A stretch of 42,100 nt of DNA from Candidatus Bipolaricaulota bacterium (lineage in GTDB: Bacteria > Bipolaricaulota > Bipolaricaulia > RBG-16-55-9 > DRXL01): the NCBI GenBank assembly GCA_025061735.1, contig JANXAU010000051.1, positions 1 to 42,100 on the forward strand, in the 5' to 3' direction. The number at the start of each line of letters is the position of its first letter. Position 1 is the stretch's first letter. Made by a program: the position numbers and the translations under genes. Positions 15,547-22,940 of this stretch are shown here, one piece after another. A model generated the notes under the pieces. The model was given only the letters and a program-made list of their open reading frames with translations, was not told where the DNA came from and did not search any database.

Positions 15547-16791
15547 TCACTGCCGCACCTTGAAGGTGACCAACTGAATCTCCGTGCTCTGTCTGGACAC
15601 GCCTCCCACGGAGACGATATAGACCGTCCCGTCGTCGCCGATGGCCATCTGCGGCTCATCAAACGGCCCGGTCGTATTGGGGATGACAAGCCGGGGAGCG
15701 AACGTCTTGCCCGCGTCGGTCGAGTACGTCAGAATCACGCCCGTTCCGCCATCGGCGATATTTTCGGCAGCGACGTAGACGTTCCGGCCCTTGCTGCCAA
15801 TCGTGGGGAAGGCCCCATCTTTGAGGATCGCTCTCGTCCCGGACCAGCTCTTGCCATCGGTAGAGACCGTGAGGTTGATATCGGCGTTATCGGGGTTGGT
15901 CGTCGTATCGTCGTTGACGCAGAGCAGAGAGTCCCCAGAGACGGCACACTCCACCGCATCGGAGAAGCCGGGGTTGTCGGTCGCCTTGACGGGATCGGAG
16001 AACGTCTTGCCCCCATCGGCGGAGAAGCTCACGTAGATATCGCCAAAATCGTTCATGCCGTCGGCCCACGCGAGCAAGAGCTTATCTTTGAACGCCGCGG
16101 GGGTATCTTCGGCATCGAGCAGCTTTAAGAAGGGAAAGCGCGGGAGGATCTCGTTGCTCTTCAGCTCTTGCGGGGCAGAGAAGCTCCTGCCGCCGTCGTT
16201 GGAGACCGAGAGAAACATCTTCTCGTCTTCGAGTTCCGACCAGACAACATAGATATTTTGACCGTCTTTGCTCATCTCGATCCAGAGATTCCCTGCCCAG
16301 TCGTCGCCGGTGAAGAGCGTGATCCATCCTGAAGCCGTGTCGTTATTAGAAACGTTGACGGGTTGGCTCCACGTCTGAGCGCCATCGTTGGAGCATGACA
16401 CCCAGATGTCCCAATTCGTCCCGGCGATCCCCTCCTGCCACGCGACGCAGAGCTTATTGCCCTTAGCTGCTAGCGACGGCTCAATAGAAGGCCCCTGCGT
16501 TTGAGCAACCGCAACCGGGGTGATTTGCACCTGAGGGGAGGTCGCGTTCTCGACCTTGGCCACGATGATGTCGCCGCCGGGGTAGTTATTGGCATAAGCG
16601 ACATAGGCAGTGTTCCCCAGAACTTTCACGTCGGGATTGATCACGAAGCGATTGCGGCCCCAGCCCCCCGAGGCGATCTTGTGCACCGGCCCAAACTGCA
16701 CCGGTTCCTGAGCACGATCCACAAACCCACCCGACGAAGCAGCCACTAGCACCACGACCAAGAGAGCAACCGCCCAACTGCGATATGACAT
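15547..16791 (-). CDS. Exported Asp-box (BNR) beta-propeller protein A
   Basis: A secreted protein of 414 residues when started at ATG 16791 (GAGGTG nine bases ahead); GTG 16803 is the upstream alternative. A signal peptide or anchor (about 1-27) is followed by sialidase-like repeats with Asp-boxes: SNDGAQTWS, SNDGGRSFS, SADGGKTFSD, STDGKSWSG, STDAGKTFAP. Asp-boxes mark propeller blades in sialidases and many non-enzymatic surface proteins. The arginine triad of true sialidases is not evident, so enzymatic activity is not claimed. It is a paralogue of the next gene, with shared VNDDTTTNPDNADI-like text. Its own -10 box and the upstream terminator suggest separate transcription. Confidence 0.82.
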   Translation of the reverse strand: MSYRSWAVALLVVVLVAASSGGFVDRAQEPVQFGPVHKIASGGWGRNRFVINPDVKVLGNTAYVAYANNYPGGDIIVAKVENATSPQVQITPVAVAQTQGPSIEPSLAAKGNKLCVAWQEGIAGTNWDIWVSCSNDGAQTWSQPVNVSNNDTASGWITLFTGDDWAGNLWIEMSKDGQNIYVVWSELEDEKMFLSVSNDGGRSFSAPQELKSNEILPRFPFLKLLDAEDTPAAFKDKLLLAWADGMNDFGDIYVSFSADGGKTFSDPVKATDNPGFSDAVECAVSGDSLLCVNDDTTTNPDNADINLTVSTDGKSWSGTRAILKDGAFPTIGSKGRNVYVAAENIADGGTGVILTYSTDAGKTFAPRLVIPNTTGPFDEPQMAIGDDGTVYIVSVGGVSRQSTEIQLVTFKVRQ

Positions 16792-16826
16792 ACTGTCTAT
16801 CACCTCTAGAATTTTGAAATGCCCTT

Positions 16827-16855
16827 ATTATAGCAGATGACCAAGAAGCCCTGAC
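16827..16855 (-). promoter_or_regulatory. Promoter of Asp-box gene A
   Basis: A perfect TATAAT on the minus strand (16827-16832) has GTCAGG 17 bases further upstream (16850-16855). The -35 box is poor against TTGACA, yet the same GTCAGG/17/TATAAT arrangement precedes the subtilase gene at 42057-42085. Confidence 0.5.
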
Positions 16856-16875
16856 GCTCGCTTGAGAGCAGCCCA

Positions 16876-16915
16876 CAAAACAAAAGAAAGAGCTGGGAGC
16901 AGCCCCAGCTCTTTC
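16876..16915 (-). terminator. Intrinsic terminator of Asp-box gene B
   Basis: A perfect 12-bp stem, GAAAGAGCTGGG (16886-16897) with its complement (16904-16915), is followed on the minus strand by TTTTGTTTTG. It lies 24 bases beyond the stop at 16940. Confidence 0.85.
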
Positions 16916-16939
16916 TCGGGATTTCCCAGAATAACAAAA

Positions 16940-18127
16940 CTACTTGCAGTCTGCAGGCCGGGTGCTCAACATGATGCGGCTCTTGCCCTCCTGACGGGTG
17001 GACCAAACGACATAGACCGTTCCACCGCCAGCGGCAATGCGGCTGCGCGAAAACGTGATGCCGAAGTCGGGATCGCGCACGCCATAGGCGCTGGGCCTGG
17101 AGTTGGGGATGTCGTCCTGACTCCAGTTAGCCCCCTCGTCACACGAGTAGCCATAGTAAGCGCCGCCCGCGTGATTATCGGCGTTTACATAAAGCCCCTT
17201 GCCGTCGGTAGCGATATGGGGAAAGCCGCCGCCTTTCAGAACGACCTTGGTCTGGCAGCCACTCGCACCGTCCCCCGTGATATTGCAGATGTTCACGTGA
17301 ATATCGGCATCGCTGGGGTTGGTCGTGTCGTCGTCGTTGGTCTCATAGAGCCTGTTCCCCAGACGAGCCAGGCCCGGAGCATCGCTGAAGCCCGCGTTGT
17401 TGCTGGTATTCTGGGGGCCTTTCCAACTTGCGCACCCGTCGGTGGACATCCAGACCAAGATATCGGGTCTCTGATTAGCCTGAGCCGATGACGCCCAGAC
17501 CGTGCCTTGATCGTCCACATAGACAGTGGGATACCGTATAGCGTCGCCGGGCTGATTGGGAATCTCCCCACACGCGGCCCAGCTCTTGCCGTCGGCAGAC
17601 TTAGCAGCTTTCAAAGTATCATAGTTCTCGCCCCAAACGACATACGCCGTTCCGTCTTTAGCCATCGCGTTGTCGAATCCTCCGCTCCACTCGCCTTGAA
17701 GATCGTGCTGACCCGCGACCTTCCCCGCTTGAGAGATGAGCACCGAATCGCCCAACCAAGCCAAATCGGCAGCGTTGGCGCAGCGCTGATAAACCCCGAA
17801 ATCGTCTTGCTGCCACGCGACGCAGACGCGGTTCTCTGAAGCCGCTACGCTCGTATTCAGCGCCCGCCCACCGCCCTTGTAGGCCTCGACCTTGCGGTCC
17901 CCCTTGACCAACCAGACCGTCTTAGCAGCGTCTTCTGCGTAAGAGATATAGACCGTGCTGCCCACCACTGCAATATCGGGCGTGATGACGCGCTGTCTAG
18001 AAGCATCGGGGCCTTCCGCTACGATCTTGGTCGTCCACGCCGACTGAAAGGCTTGGCTTCCCCACCCGATCGCTAGCACCGTAACCACCGCGACGATAGA
18101 CCATTTCCACCAAGAACTGTTCAACAT
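16940..18127 (-). CDS. Exported Asp-box (BNR) beta-propeller protein B
   Basis: A 395-residue secreted protein starting at ATG 18127, with AAAGGAGGAT at the right distance. An N-terminal hydrophobic segment (WSIVAVVTVLAIGWGSQAF) acts as signal or anchor. Repeats include KSADGKSWAAC, MSTDGCASWKG and SCDEGANWSQ, degenerate Asp-boxes that differ from protein A by extra cysteines (about eight in the mature part, possibly disulfides). The segment NDDDTTNPSDADIHVN corresponds to VNDDTTTNPDNADINL in protein A, so the pair arose by duplication. A strong promoter and a strong terminator make it a monocistronic unit. Confidence 0.82.
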   Translation of the reverse strand: MLNSSWWKWSIVAVVTVLAIGWGSQAFQSAWTTKIVAEGPDASRQRVITPDIAVVGSTVYISYAEDAAKTVWLVKGDRKVEAYKGGGRALNTSVAASENRVCVAWQQDDFGVYQRCANAADLAWLGDSVLISQAGKVAGQHDLQGEWSGGFDNAMAKDGTAYVVWGENYDTLKAAKSADGKSWAACGEIPNQPGDAIRYPTVYVDDQGTVWASSAQANQRPDILVWMSTDGCASWKGPQNTSNNAGFSDAPGLARLGNRLYETNDDDTTNPSDADIHVNICNITGDGASGCQTKVVLKGGGFPHIATDGKGLYVNADNHAGGAYYGYSCDEGANWSQDDIPNSRPSAYGVRDPDFGITFSRSRIAAGGGTVYVVWSTRQEGKSRIMLSTRPADCK

Positions 18128-18226
18128 AAGAAAGATCCTCCTTTGGAGATAGATTAGCAAAACCTAAACCCCGATGGAGCGATTAAGACCAACCCCGGTA
18201 ACACCTCCTCTCACAACCTAAAATCC

Positions 18227-18256
18227 ATTCTAGCGCAGCGAAAAGCTTTGTGTCAA
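18227..18256 (-). promoter_or_regulatory. Strong promoter of Asp-box gene B
   Basis: On the minus strand a perfect TTGACA (18251-18256) and TAGAAT (18227-18232) are 18 bases apart. The message would have a leader of about 90 bases before ATG 18127. The leader holds an extra GAGGAGG about 65-70 bases ahead of the start, but no convincing leader peptide. Confidence 0.7.
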
Positions 18257-18260
18257 ATGG

Positions 18261-18980
18261 CTAAGATCCACTCTCGCCTTCAAACTCCATCCTCCCCAGA
18301 CGCCAAATCGCCGCTCCTAGGCTCACAACGACGATCCCCCCCAGCACGATCAACGCCGTCCCCATCGGAATCTCCGAAGAGTTTCCCAAAAGCGCTTGCT
18401 CGAACCCCAACAGATACTTTCTGACGCTCAGAAACGACGCCGGACGCGACAGATTCCCCAAAGCCCCTTCCCACAACAATAAGTACCCCAACCCCCACAG
18501 CACCGCTCGCCTCATCCAAAGCCCCAACGCCGTGAAGAACGTCCCGTAAGCCAAAACAGCCACAACTCCCACCATCAGAAAAATCATCACGCGACTCTCC
18601 TGAAAGACCAGACTCACCGAGATCAGATTCAGCGCCATCAATAACAACAGCACGAGAGAACTAGCGGCCACAGGCGCCAGCACCAAGCTCGCACGCGCTA
18701 GGGGCTTGAGATAGAGATAGACGATCGTCTGATTTTGAATCTCTTCGCGCAGCAGACTAGAAGCCACGAGCAACGCCAACACGGGCAAGACCAGCGCCAG
18801 CGTCAGATCGTTAAACAGCCCCAGACTCATCTCCAGACGATCTACTCTATCTTGAGCGAAGGCCACACCCAACGTCGCCAGCCCCGCCGGCAACAGCGCG
18901 AGCACCATCCAAAAGCTCAGCGCCCCCCAGCGATGCCGCCCGATCAGTTGTCGCAGATTGAACCGCAAGAGCGCTAACAT
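18261..18980 (-). CDS. ABC-2 type transporter permease
   Basis: A 239-residue integral membrane protein with about six hydrophobic segments. It begins MLALLRFNLRQLIGRHRWG, a common start for ABC-2 permeases. An amphipathic REEIQNQTIVYLYLKPLARASL segment after the second helix is typical of the family, where it contacts the ATPase. ATG 18980 is preferred because it comes just after the ATPase stop (18985); ATG 19010 is an alternative. It pairs with the ATPase directly upstream. The substrate is unknown. Confidence 0.8.
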   Translation of the reverse strand: MLALLRFNLRQLIGRHRWGALSFWMVLALLPAGLATLGVAFAQDRVDRLEMSLGLFNDLTLALVLPVLALLVASSLLREEIQNQTIVYLYLKPLARASLVLAPVAASSLVLLLLMALNLISVSLVFQESRVMIFLMVGVVAVLAYGTFFTALGLWMRRAVLWGLGYLLLWEGALGNLSRPASFLSVRKYLLGFEQALLGNSSEIPMGTALIVLGGIVVVSLGAAIWRLGRMEFEGESGS

Positions 18981-18984
18981 AACA

Positions 18985-19896
18985 TCACTGCACCAGATAG
19001 CGAAAGACACTCTCTAAGTCTTCGTCTAGCCCGACAAGCCGCTCGACCCGAATCCCCGTCTCTGCTACCAGCCGAGGCAGCCCGCTATAAAAGAGCGCCG
19101 GATCGCGCACTTCGACGATCAGCTCGCTGTCTGAGATCGTCACGCCGCTGACGAGCGCGCGCTCGGTCAGCAGGGCTGCTAAGCGCTTGGCGTCAGCCGT
19201 CCCCACGAGCACCCGGTGCGGTCGGTCGTAGAGTGCCTCGCGAATCGCGCGAAAGTCTCCCGCTGCGACCAAGCGCCCACGATGAATCAAGAGAATCTCT
19301 CGGGCCATGCGCTCGACTTCGTACAGGACATGCGAAGAGACAATCACAGTTCGGCCCTGCTCCCCCAGCTCGCGAATGATCTCGATGAGCAGCACTCTTT
19401 GTGTCGGGTCGGCCCCCTTGAGCGGCTCGTCTAATAATAAAATCTCCGGGTCGTGCAGCAACGCTTGAGCCAACTTAATTCTCTGGCGCATCCCGCGGCT
19501 GTAGGCCCCGATCTTCTTGTCTTTCTCTCTGGCTAAGTGAACGCGCTCCAGCGCGCGCCGCGCGGCCTCATCGGGGTGGGGCAGCCCGTGCAGCTCAGCA
19601 TTAAATTTGAGAAACTCCAGCCCCGTCATAAAATCATAGAGACTCTCCGTCTCGGGGCAGAAGCCGATCTTGCGATACAGCGCGGGCTTCGCTCGCACCG
19701 ACTCTCCCAGCACGCGCACCACTCCCTGATTGGGCACCAGCAGCCCGGCGATCATCTTGAAGAGCGTCGTCTTCCCCGCGCCGTTGGGACCGAGCAACCC
19801 CGTCACCCCCGGCCCCACTTCTATCGAAAGGTCGCTCACGGCCACGACCTGACCGTACCACTTGCTGACGTTCTGGACCACAATTGTCGGGGTCAT
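18985..19896 (-). CDS. ABC transporter ATP-binding protein (exporter type)
   Basis: A 303-residue ATPase. Walker A GPNGAGKTT, Q-loop region GFCPETESLYDFMTG, signature YSRGMRQRIKLAQAL (SRGMRQR replaces the usual SGGMRQR), Walker B ILLLDEPLKGADP and H-loop VIVSSHVLYEVE are all present. Asn or Ser is usual in DEPxxGLDP, so KGADP is slightly divergent. The C-terminal 80 residues form the extra domain seen in the DrrA/CcmA-type exporter ATPases. It works with the permease at 18261-18980 and lies downstream of a second ATPase/permease pair. Confidence 0.88.
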   Translation of the reverse strand: MTPTIVVQNVSKWYGQVVAVSDLSIEVGPGVTGLLGPNGAGKTTLFKMIAGLLVPNQGVVRVLGESVRAKPALYRKIGFCPETESLYDFMTGLEFLKFNAELHGLPHPDEAARRALERVHLAREKDKKIGAYSRGMRQRIKLAQALLHDPEILLLDEPLKGADPTQRVLLIEIIRELGEQGRTVIVSSHVLYEVERMAREILLIHRGRLVAAGDFRAIREALYDRPHRVLVGTADAKRLAALLTERALVSGVTISDSELIVEVRDPALFYSGLPRLVAETGIRVERLVGLDEDLESVFRYLVQ

Positions 19897-19906
19897 ACTT
19901 TAGTTC

Positions 19907-19977
19907 AGGCCCTCACCCCCAGCCCCTCTCCCGTGAGTGATCACGGGAGAGGGTGGCCGAAGGCCGGGTGAGGGCCT
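19907..19977. repeat. Palindromic 3'-end repeat, copy 2 (complete)
   Basis: A two-stem element. The outer 12-bp arms are AGGCCCTCACCC (19907-19918) and its complement (19966-19977). The inner perfect 13-bp hairpin is CCCTCTCCCGTGA (19924-19936) with 19941-19953 and a GTGA loop. It touches the stop codon of the permease gene at 19978 and separates the two halves of the ABC operon. It is the best-preserved copy of the family in this window. Confidence 0.8.
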
Positions 19978-20889
19978 TCACGAGCGCTCCTTCGCATAAC
20001 TGAAGAGCACAACGCTCAAAGAGAACGCTATCACGGCACTGTAGGCCAGAAGATAAATAGACCAGTCCAACGGCTCCAGGGAGAAGCTGCGATCCCCAAA
20101 AGTGATCTGCACGTTCTGCGCACCATAAGAGACCCCAAAGAGGGCGCTCTTAAGGCCCGCGGGCAGGCTATCTAAGTCCAATAGCTGAAAGTATTGGCTC
20201 TGGGTGAGAACCAGAATCAAGGCTGCGCCTAGCCCCAAAAAGAACGGCAGCGCGATGATCGCGCCGGTCGCCAGCCCGCGCCGCGTCGTCAACGACGAGA
20301 TGGCCATCGCGAAAACCGTATAGAAGAGCGCGTACAGCCCGCTGCTGAGGATGAGCGCTCCCAGATCGCGCGTGTGATGAGCAACATAAGCGACAGCATC
20401 TTCGGCGGTGAACGCCTTGGCAGCGAACAGCCCCAGTTGGGGCACGAGAGCGGCTACCATCAGCAGACCGAAGAGCGCACCGGCCTTGGCCAATAAGTAG
20501 TCATACAGCTCGATAGGGCGCACCAAATAGAGCTGCAGGGCTTTGAACTTGCGGTCGTTGGTCAGCAGATCGGGAGCGACCATCGCGCTGAGAAACCAGA
20601 GGATCGTGCTCATGAGATCGAAGAGAAAGCTGTACGGATGGCTGAACGCCGAGGGCGTTTGGGGCACCCGCTCGGTGACCAGCGTGACAAAGAAGACGAA
20701 GACCGTCTGCACGGTGATAATCAGAAAGAAGAGCCAGAGAAAGACTTTATACCAAAGGCCCTTTTTAATCCCGAGAGCGCGTCCGAAGTCGGCGCTCAGC
20801 AGGCTCCAGATCGCATAGCCGCGCCCGCGATAGGCCCCTTCATAGCGCCGGTATCCCCGATCGTAGATCACGCCTTTGGGTGTCATCAT
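19978..20889 (-). CDS. ABC-2 type transporter permease with N-terminal cytosolic segment
   Basis: A 303-residue membrane protein starting at ATG 20889 (or 20886), one base after the stop of the DUF2283 gene. It begins MMTPKGVIYDRGYRRYEGAYRGRGYA, a charged segment characteristic of a family of ABC-2 permeases annotated next to CcmA-type ATPases. About six membrane helices follow. The longer frame back to 20973 is rejected because it would overlap the preceding gene. It should pair with the ATPase at 21435-22352, although two small genes are inserted between them. Confidence 0.82.
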   Translation of the reverse strand: MMTPKGVIYDRGYRRYEGAYRGRGYAIWSLLSADFGRALGIKKGLWYKVFLWLFFLIITVQTVFVFFVTLVTERVPQTPSAFSHPYSFLFDLMSTILWFLSAMVAPDLLTNDRKFKALQLYLVRPIELYDYLLAKAGALFGLLMVAALVPQLGLFAAKAFTAEDAVAYVAHHTRDLGALILSSGLYALFYTVFAMAISSLTTRRGLATGAIIALPFFLGLGAALILVLTQSQYFQLLDLDSLPAGLKSALFGVSYGAQNVQITFGDRSFSLEPLDWSIYLLAYSAVIAFSLSVVLFSYAKERS

Positions 20890-20890
20890 A

Positions 20891-21133
20891 CTATCGAGAA
20901 GGCTTCGACACTCTGAAATCAGCAGACACGGGAACAGTGCGCTCTTGTTTGTGGAGCGTGAAGCGTCGGACAAAGCTCAAGATCGTGAATCCCAGTATCT
21001 CACCGCTTTGGGGATCAACCTTGAGCCAGATATCATCGCCTAGGTCTTTCGAGATCGCTCGCCGAGGCTTGCCTTTCGAGATCTCTAGAATATCGCCTTC
21101 GGCATCGTAGCTGAATCTTAATTTCTGGGCCAT
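20891..21133 (-). CDS. DUF2283-family small protein, possible antitoxin
   Basis: An 80-residue protein with the DUF2283 pattern: LRFSYDAEGDILEISKGKPRRAISKDLGDDIWLKVDPQSGEILGFTILSFVRRF (given here only as a description of its layout: an acidic YD-GDIL start, then a GEILGF strand). DUF2283 genes often sit next to small toxin-like genes. It overlaps the upstream nuclease-like gene by 16 bases and is followed by a permease one base later. A role in neutralising its neighbour is inferred from this arrangement only. Confidence 0.72.
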   Translation of the reverse strand: MAQKLRFSYDAEGDILEISKGKPRRAISKDLGDDIWLKVDPQSGEILGFTILSFVRRFTLHKQERTVPVSADFRVSKPSR

Positions 21134-21438
21134 ATCGTCGCTCCCTTCTTCACCCTGTCAGTCAGATAGGCCGTCAGCACAAAACTGCGCTTGGGACTCC
21201 ATTTTACAACAACAGTCACGTGCTTGCCGCCCTCTAGCATCTCATAAAATTTATAGAACAGAACGACTTCAGGATCGTAGTTGCTGCGCTTGATGACATC
21301 AGGAGATCTCAGCGTCTCCCGAATTTTCGCAAGCTGATCTTGCATAATGGGGTGCTCAAATCGAATATGTTCCCAACGCTCCTCGGTTAATTCGACGACT
21401 CGACCAAGAACGCTACGAATCCGCTGGGGAAAGCTCAT
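21118..21438 (-). CDS. PBECR/RelE-like small protein, possible toxin
   Basis: A 106-residue protein starting at ATG 21438 in ATGA overlap with the ABC ATPase stop. It has the pattern VELTEERWEHIRFEHPIM, then IRETLRSPDVI, DPEVVLFYKFYEML, KHVTVVVKW and FVLTAYLTDRVKKG, found in a small-protein family likened to barnase/RelE-type (PBECR) nucleases. A conserved His (HIRFEHP) and Arg/Tyr/Thr near the end could be catalytic. With the overlapping DUF2283 gene it looks like a toxin-antitoxin or regulatory pair. It lies inside an otherwise ordinary ABC transporter operon. Activity is not demonstrated by the sequence. Confidence 0.65.
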   Translation of the reverse strand: MSFPQRIRSVLGRVVELTEERWEHIRFEHPIMQDQLAKIRETLRSPDVIKRSNYDPEVVLFYKFYEMLEGGKHVTVVVKWSPKRSFVLTAYLTDRVKKGATIWPRN

Positions 21439-22352
21439 TTCGTCGGAGCAGCCTTGTGCAAGCGCAAGAAGAGCTGCTCCAGCGTGTGGCCCTGACGCTC
21501 TACGCGCCGAACCTGCACGCCGTGATTCGCCGCTTCGCGCCATAAAATCTCATAGACGCGCTCCCCGTCAAATTCTAAAGCTAATTCTGAACCGATCACC
21601 GAGACGCGCAAGCCCGCGCTCTGCAAGCGCTGCGCAAACCCGTCCAGATCCCCGGAGACGCGCACATAGACCAGATCTTCAAAGCCTGCTAAGAGATCTT
21701 TGAGATACCCCTGAGCGATTAATTGCCCTTCGCGCAGGATCACGACCGCGTCGCACGTGCGCTCGACATCCACCAGCAGATGCGTCGAGAGCAAGATATT
21801 GATCTGCAGTTTCTCTCTGATGCTTCTGATGAGCTGGAGCATCTCGTCGCGCCCCTGGGGATCCATCCCACTGGTTGGCTCGTCGAGAAAGACCACCTTG
21901 GGGTCATGGACGAGGGCTTGGGCTAGTTTGACTCTCTGCTTCATGCCCACGCTGAACCCCTCAATAGGGCGAAAGCGTTCTTCCCCTAAGCCCACCAGAT
22001 AGAGCACGTCGTGAGCGCGCTCCATCGCGGCGCGGAAGGGCAGCCCCGAGACGCGCCCCAAGCGCACCAAGAGATCCATCGGGCTGAGATCTGGGGGAAG
22101 GACATCGTCTTCGGGCATATAGCCGACCTTGCGGCGTAGCTCGCGCTCGGTGTTGGCCATCCCCAAGACGCGGGCCGTGCCGGACGTTGGTGCAAGCAAC
22201 CCCAGACAGATCTTGATGAACGTCGTCTTGCCTGCGCCGTTCTCGCCCAGAAGCCCGATATTCCCCTCGGGGATCTGCACGGTGACGTTCTGCAGCGCCG
22301 GCGCTCCACCCCTCTGATAATATTTAGTTAAGTCTTGGATCTCGATCATCAT
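21435..22352 (-). CDS. ABC transporter ATP-binding protein (exporter type)
   Basis: A 305-residue ATPase with Walker A GENGAGKTT, Q-loop region GYMPEDDVLPPDLSP, signature FSVGMKQRVKLAQAL, Walker B VVFLDEPTSGMDPQGRD and H-loop ILLSTHLLVDVE. The last 90 residues form the small extra domain of CcmA/NatA-type exporters. It is the first gene of the minus-strand operon and would energise the permease at 19978-20889. The start is ATG 22352 or 22349; no strong ribosome binding site is visible. Substrate unknown. Confidence 0.87.
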   Translation of the reverse strand: MMIEIQDLTKYYQRGGAPALQNVTVQIPEGNIGLLGENGAGKTTFIKICLGLLAPTSGTARVLGMANTERELRRKVGYMPEDDVLPPDLSPMDLLVRLGRVSGLPFRAAMERAHDVLYLVGLGEERFRPIEGFSVGMKQRVKLAQALVHDPKVVFLDEPTSGMDPQGRDEMLQLIRSIREKLQINILLSTHLLVDVERTCDAVVILREGQLIAQGYLKDLLAGFEDLVYVRVSGDLDGFAQRLQSAGLRVSVIGSELALEFDGERVYEILWREAANHGVQVRRVERQGHTLEQLFLRLHKAAPTK

Positions 22353-22410
22353 AGCTCAGTAAGTTTAGAATAGCGCATCGGATCTCATCAAGCAAGCTCA
22401 GATTCGCCTT

Positions 22411-22441
22411 TGCAAAGTGCGCACTTTGCAGCCACTTTGCA
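22411..22441. promoter_or_regulatory. Perfect 20-bp palindrome plus half-site: probable operator
   Basis: TGCAAAGTGCGCACTTTGCA (22411-22430) is its own complement, and a third half-site CACTTTGCA follows at 22433-22441. The right arm overlaps a TTGCAG -35 box (22426-22431). The site lies between the divergent ABC operon and the small exported protein gene. It looks like the site of a dimeric regulator that could cover the promoter at 22426-22456. Confidence 0.65.
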
Positions 22442-22456
22442 GGGGTCTGGTATGCT
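22426..22456 (+). promoter_or_regulatory. Promoter of the small exported protein gene
   Basis: TTGCAG (22426-22431) and TATGCT (22451-22456) are 19 bases apart, and TGG directly before the -10 box gives an extended -10. The -35 box lies inside the palindrome. AAAGGAGGT follows at 22485-22493. Confidence 0.5.
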
Positions 22457-22502
22457 GCAGGCGTTGAACGCAAATCTAAATCCCAAAGGAGGTAGATCAG
22501 AG

Positions 22503-22871
22503 ATGTTCAACACAAAGTTGGTGCGGACGGTAGCGGCGTTGGTAGTCGGGTTGGTGCTGATGGGCGGGGTCTTCTGGGGCGCGGCTCAAGAGAACGGGTA
22601 CCCCGATATACAGCAATTGAATGACGCGGCAGCAGCGTTTGTCAACTATTTCAAGATCGGCAACCGGCCGCCGGTCATCACCGTGGCGGAGATCGAGCAA
22701 CGGATTAGTCATCTCCCGGACTTCGGGGAGAAGACGACCGATATTATGAAGAAAGCTGCGCCCATCGAGACGGTGAGCAAGCTGCTCAGCCTCAAGAACA
22801 GCAAGGGCAATAAGCTCTTCACGACCAAGCAGGTGATCTTGCTCCTGGCGCTCTACAACCTGAAGCCGTAG
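22503..22871 (+). CDS. Small exported protein of unknown function
   Basis: A 122-residue protein with a clear signal peptide (VRTVAALVVGLVLMGGVFWGAAQEN). The mature part of about 95 residues is helical and Lys-rich near the end (SLKNSKGNKLFTTKQVILLLALYNLKP). It has no Cys and no recognised motif. AAAGGAGGT lies 10 bases before the ATG, an extended -10 promoter with an operator-like palindrome precedes it, and a strong terminator follows, so it is a separately regulated single gene. High translation signals suggest an abundant secreted or periplasmic protein. I do not recognise the family. Confidence 0.75.
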   Translation: MFNTKLVRTVAALVVGLVLMGGVFWGAAQENGYPDIQQLNDAAAAFVNYFKIGNRPPVITVAEIEQRISHLPDFGEKTTDIMKKAAPIETVSKLLSLKNSKGNKLFTTKQVILLLALYNLKP

Positions 22872-22892
22872 GCCGGATCTCTAGACTCACCT

Positions 22893-22940
22893 CTTGCCCC
22901 ATCCCCGAATCTCAATCAAGGGGATGGGGCAAGGGTTTTT
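22893..22940 (+). terminator. Intrinsic terminator of the small exported protein gene
   Basis: A perfect 14-bp stem, CTTGCCCCATCCCC (22893-22906) with 22920-22933, and a 13-base loop are followed by GG and TTTTT (22936-22940). It also overlaps the stop of the convergent minus-strand gene at 22939. Confidence 0.88.

Noticed and set aside
15547-18127. Calling the Asp-box proteins sialidases
   Set aside because: Asp-boxes occur in many propellers; the catalytic Arg triad, Tyr/Glu pair and FRIP-type motif of sialidases are not seen.
18128-18219. A regulatory leader peptide ahead of Asp-box gene B
   Set aside because: A GTG frame of about 16 codons exists near an extra GAGGAGG, but the spacing is wrong and there is no attenuator hairpin or codon run.
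22503-22871. Adding the small exported protein to the dockerin-like module family
   Set aside because: It has helices of similar size (VITVAEIEQ, TTKQVILLLALYNL), but lacks the opening IARL strand and the Trp pattern, so the likeness is too weak.
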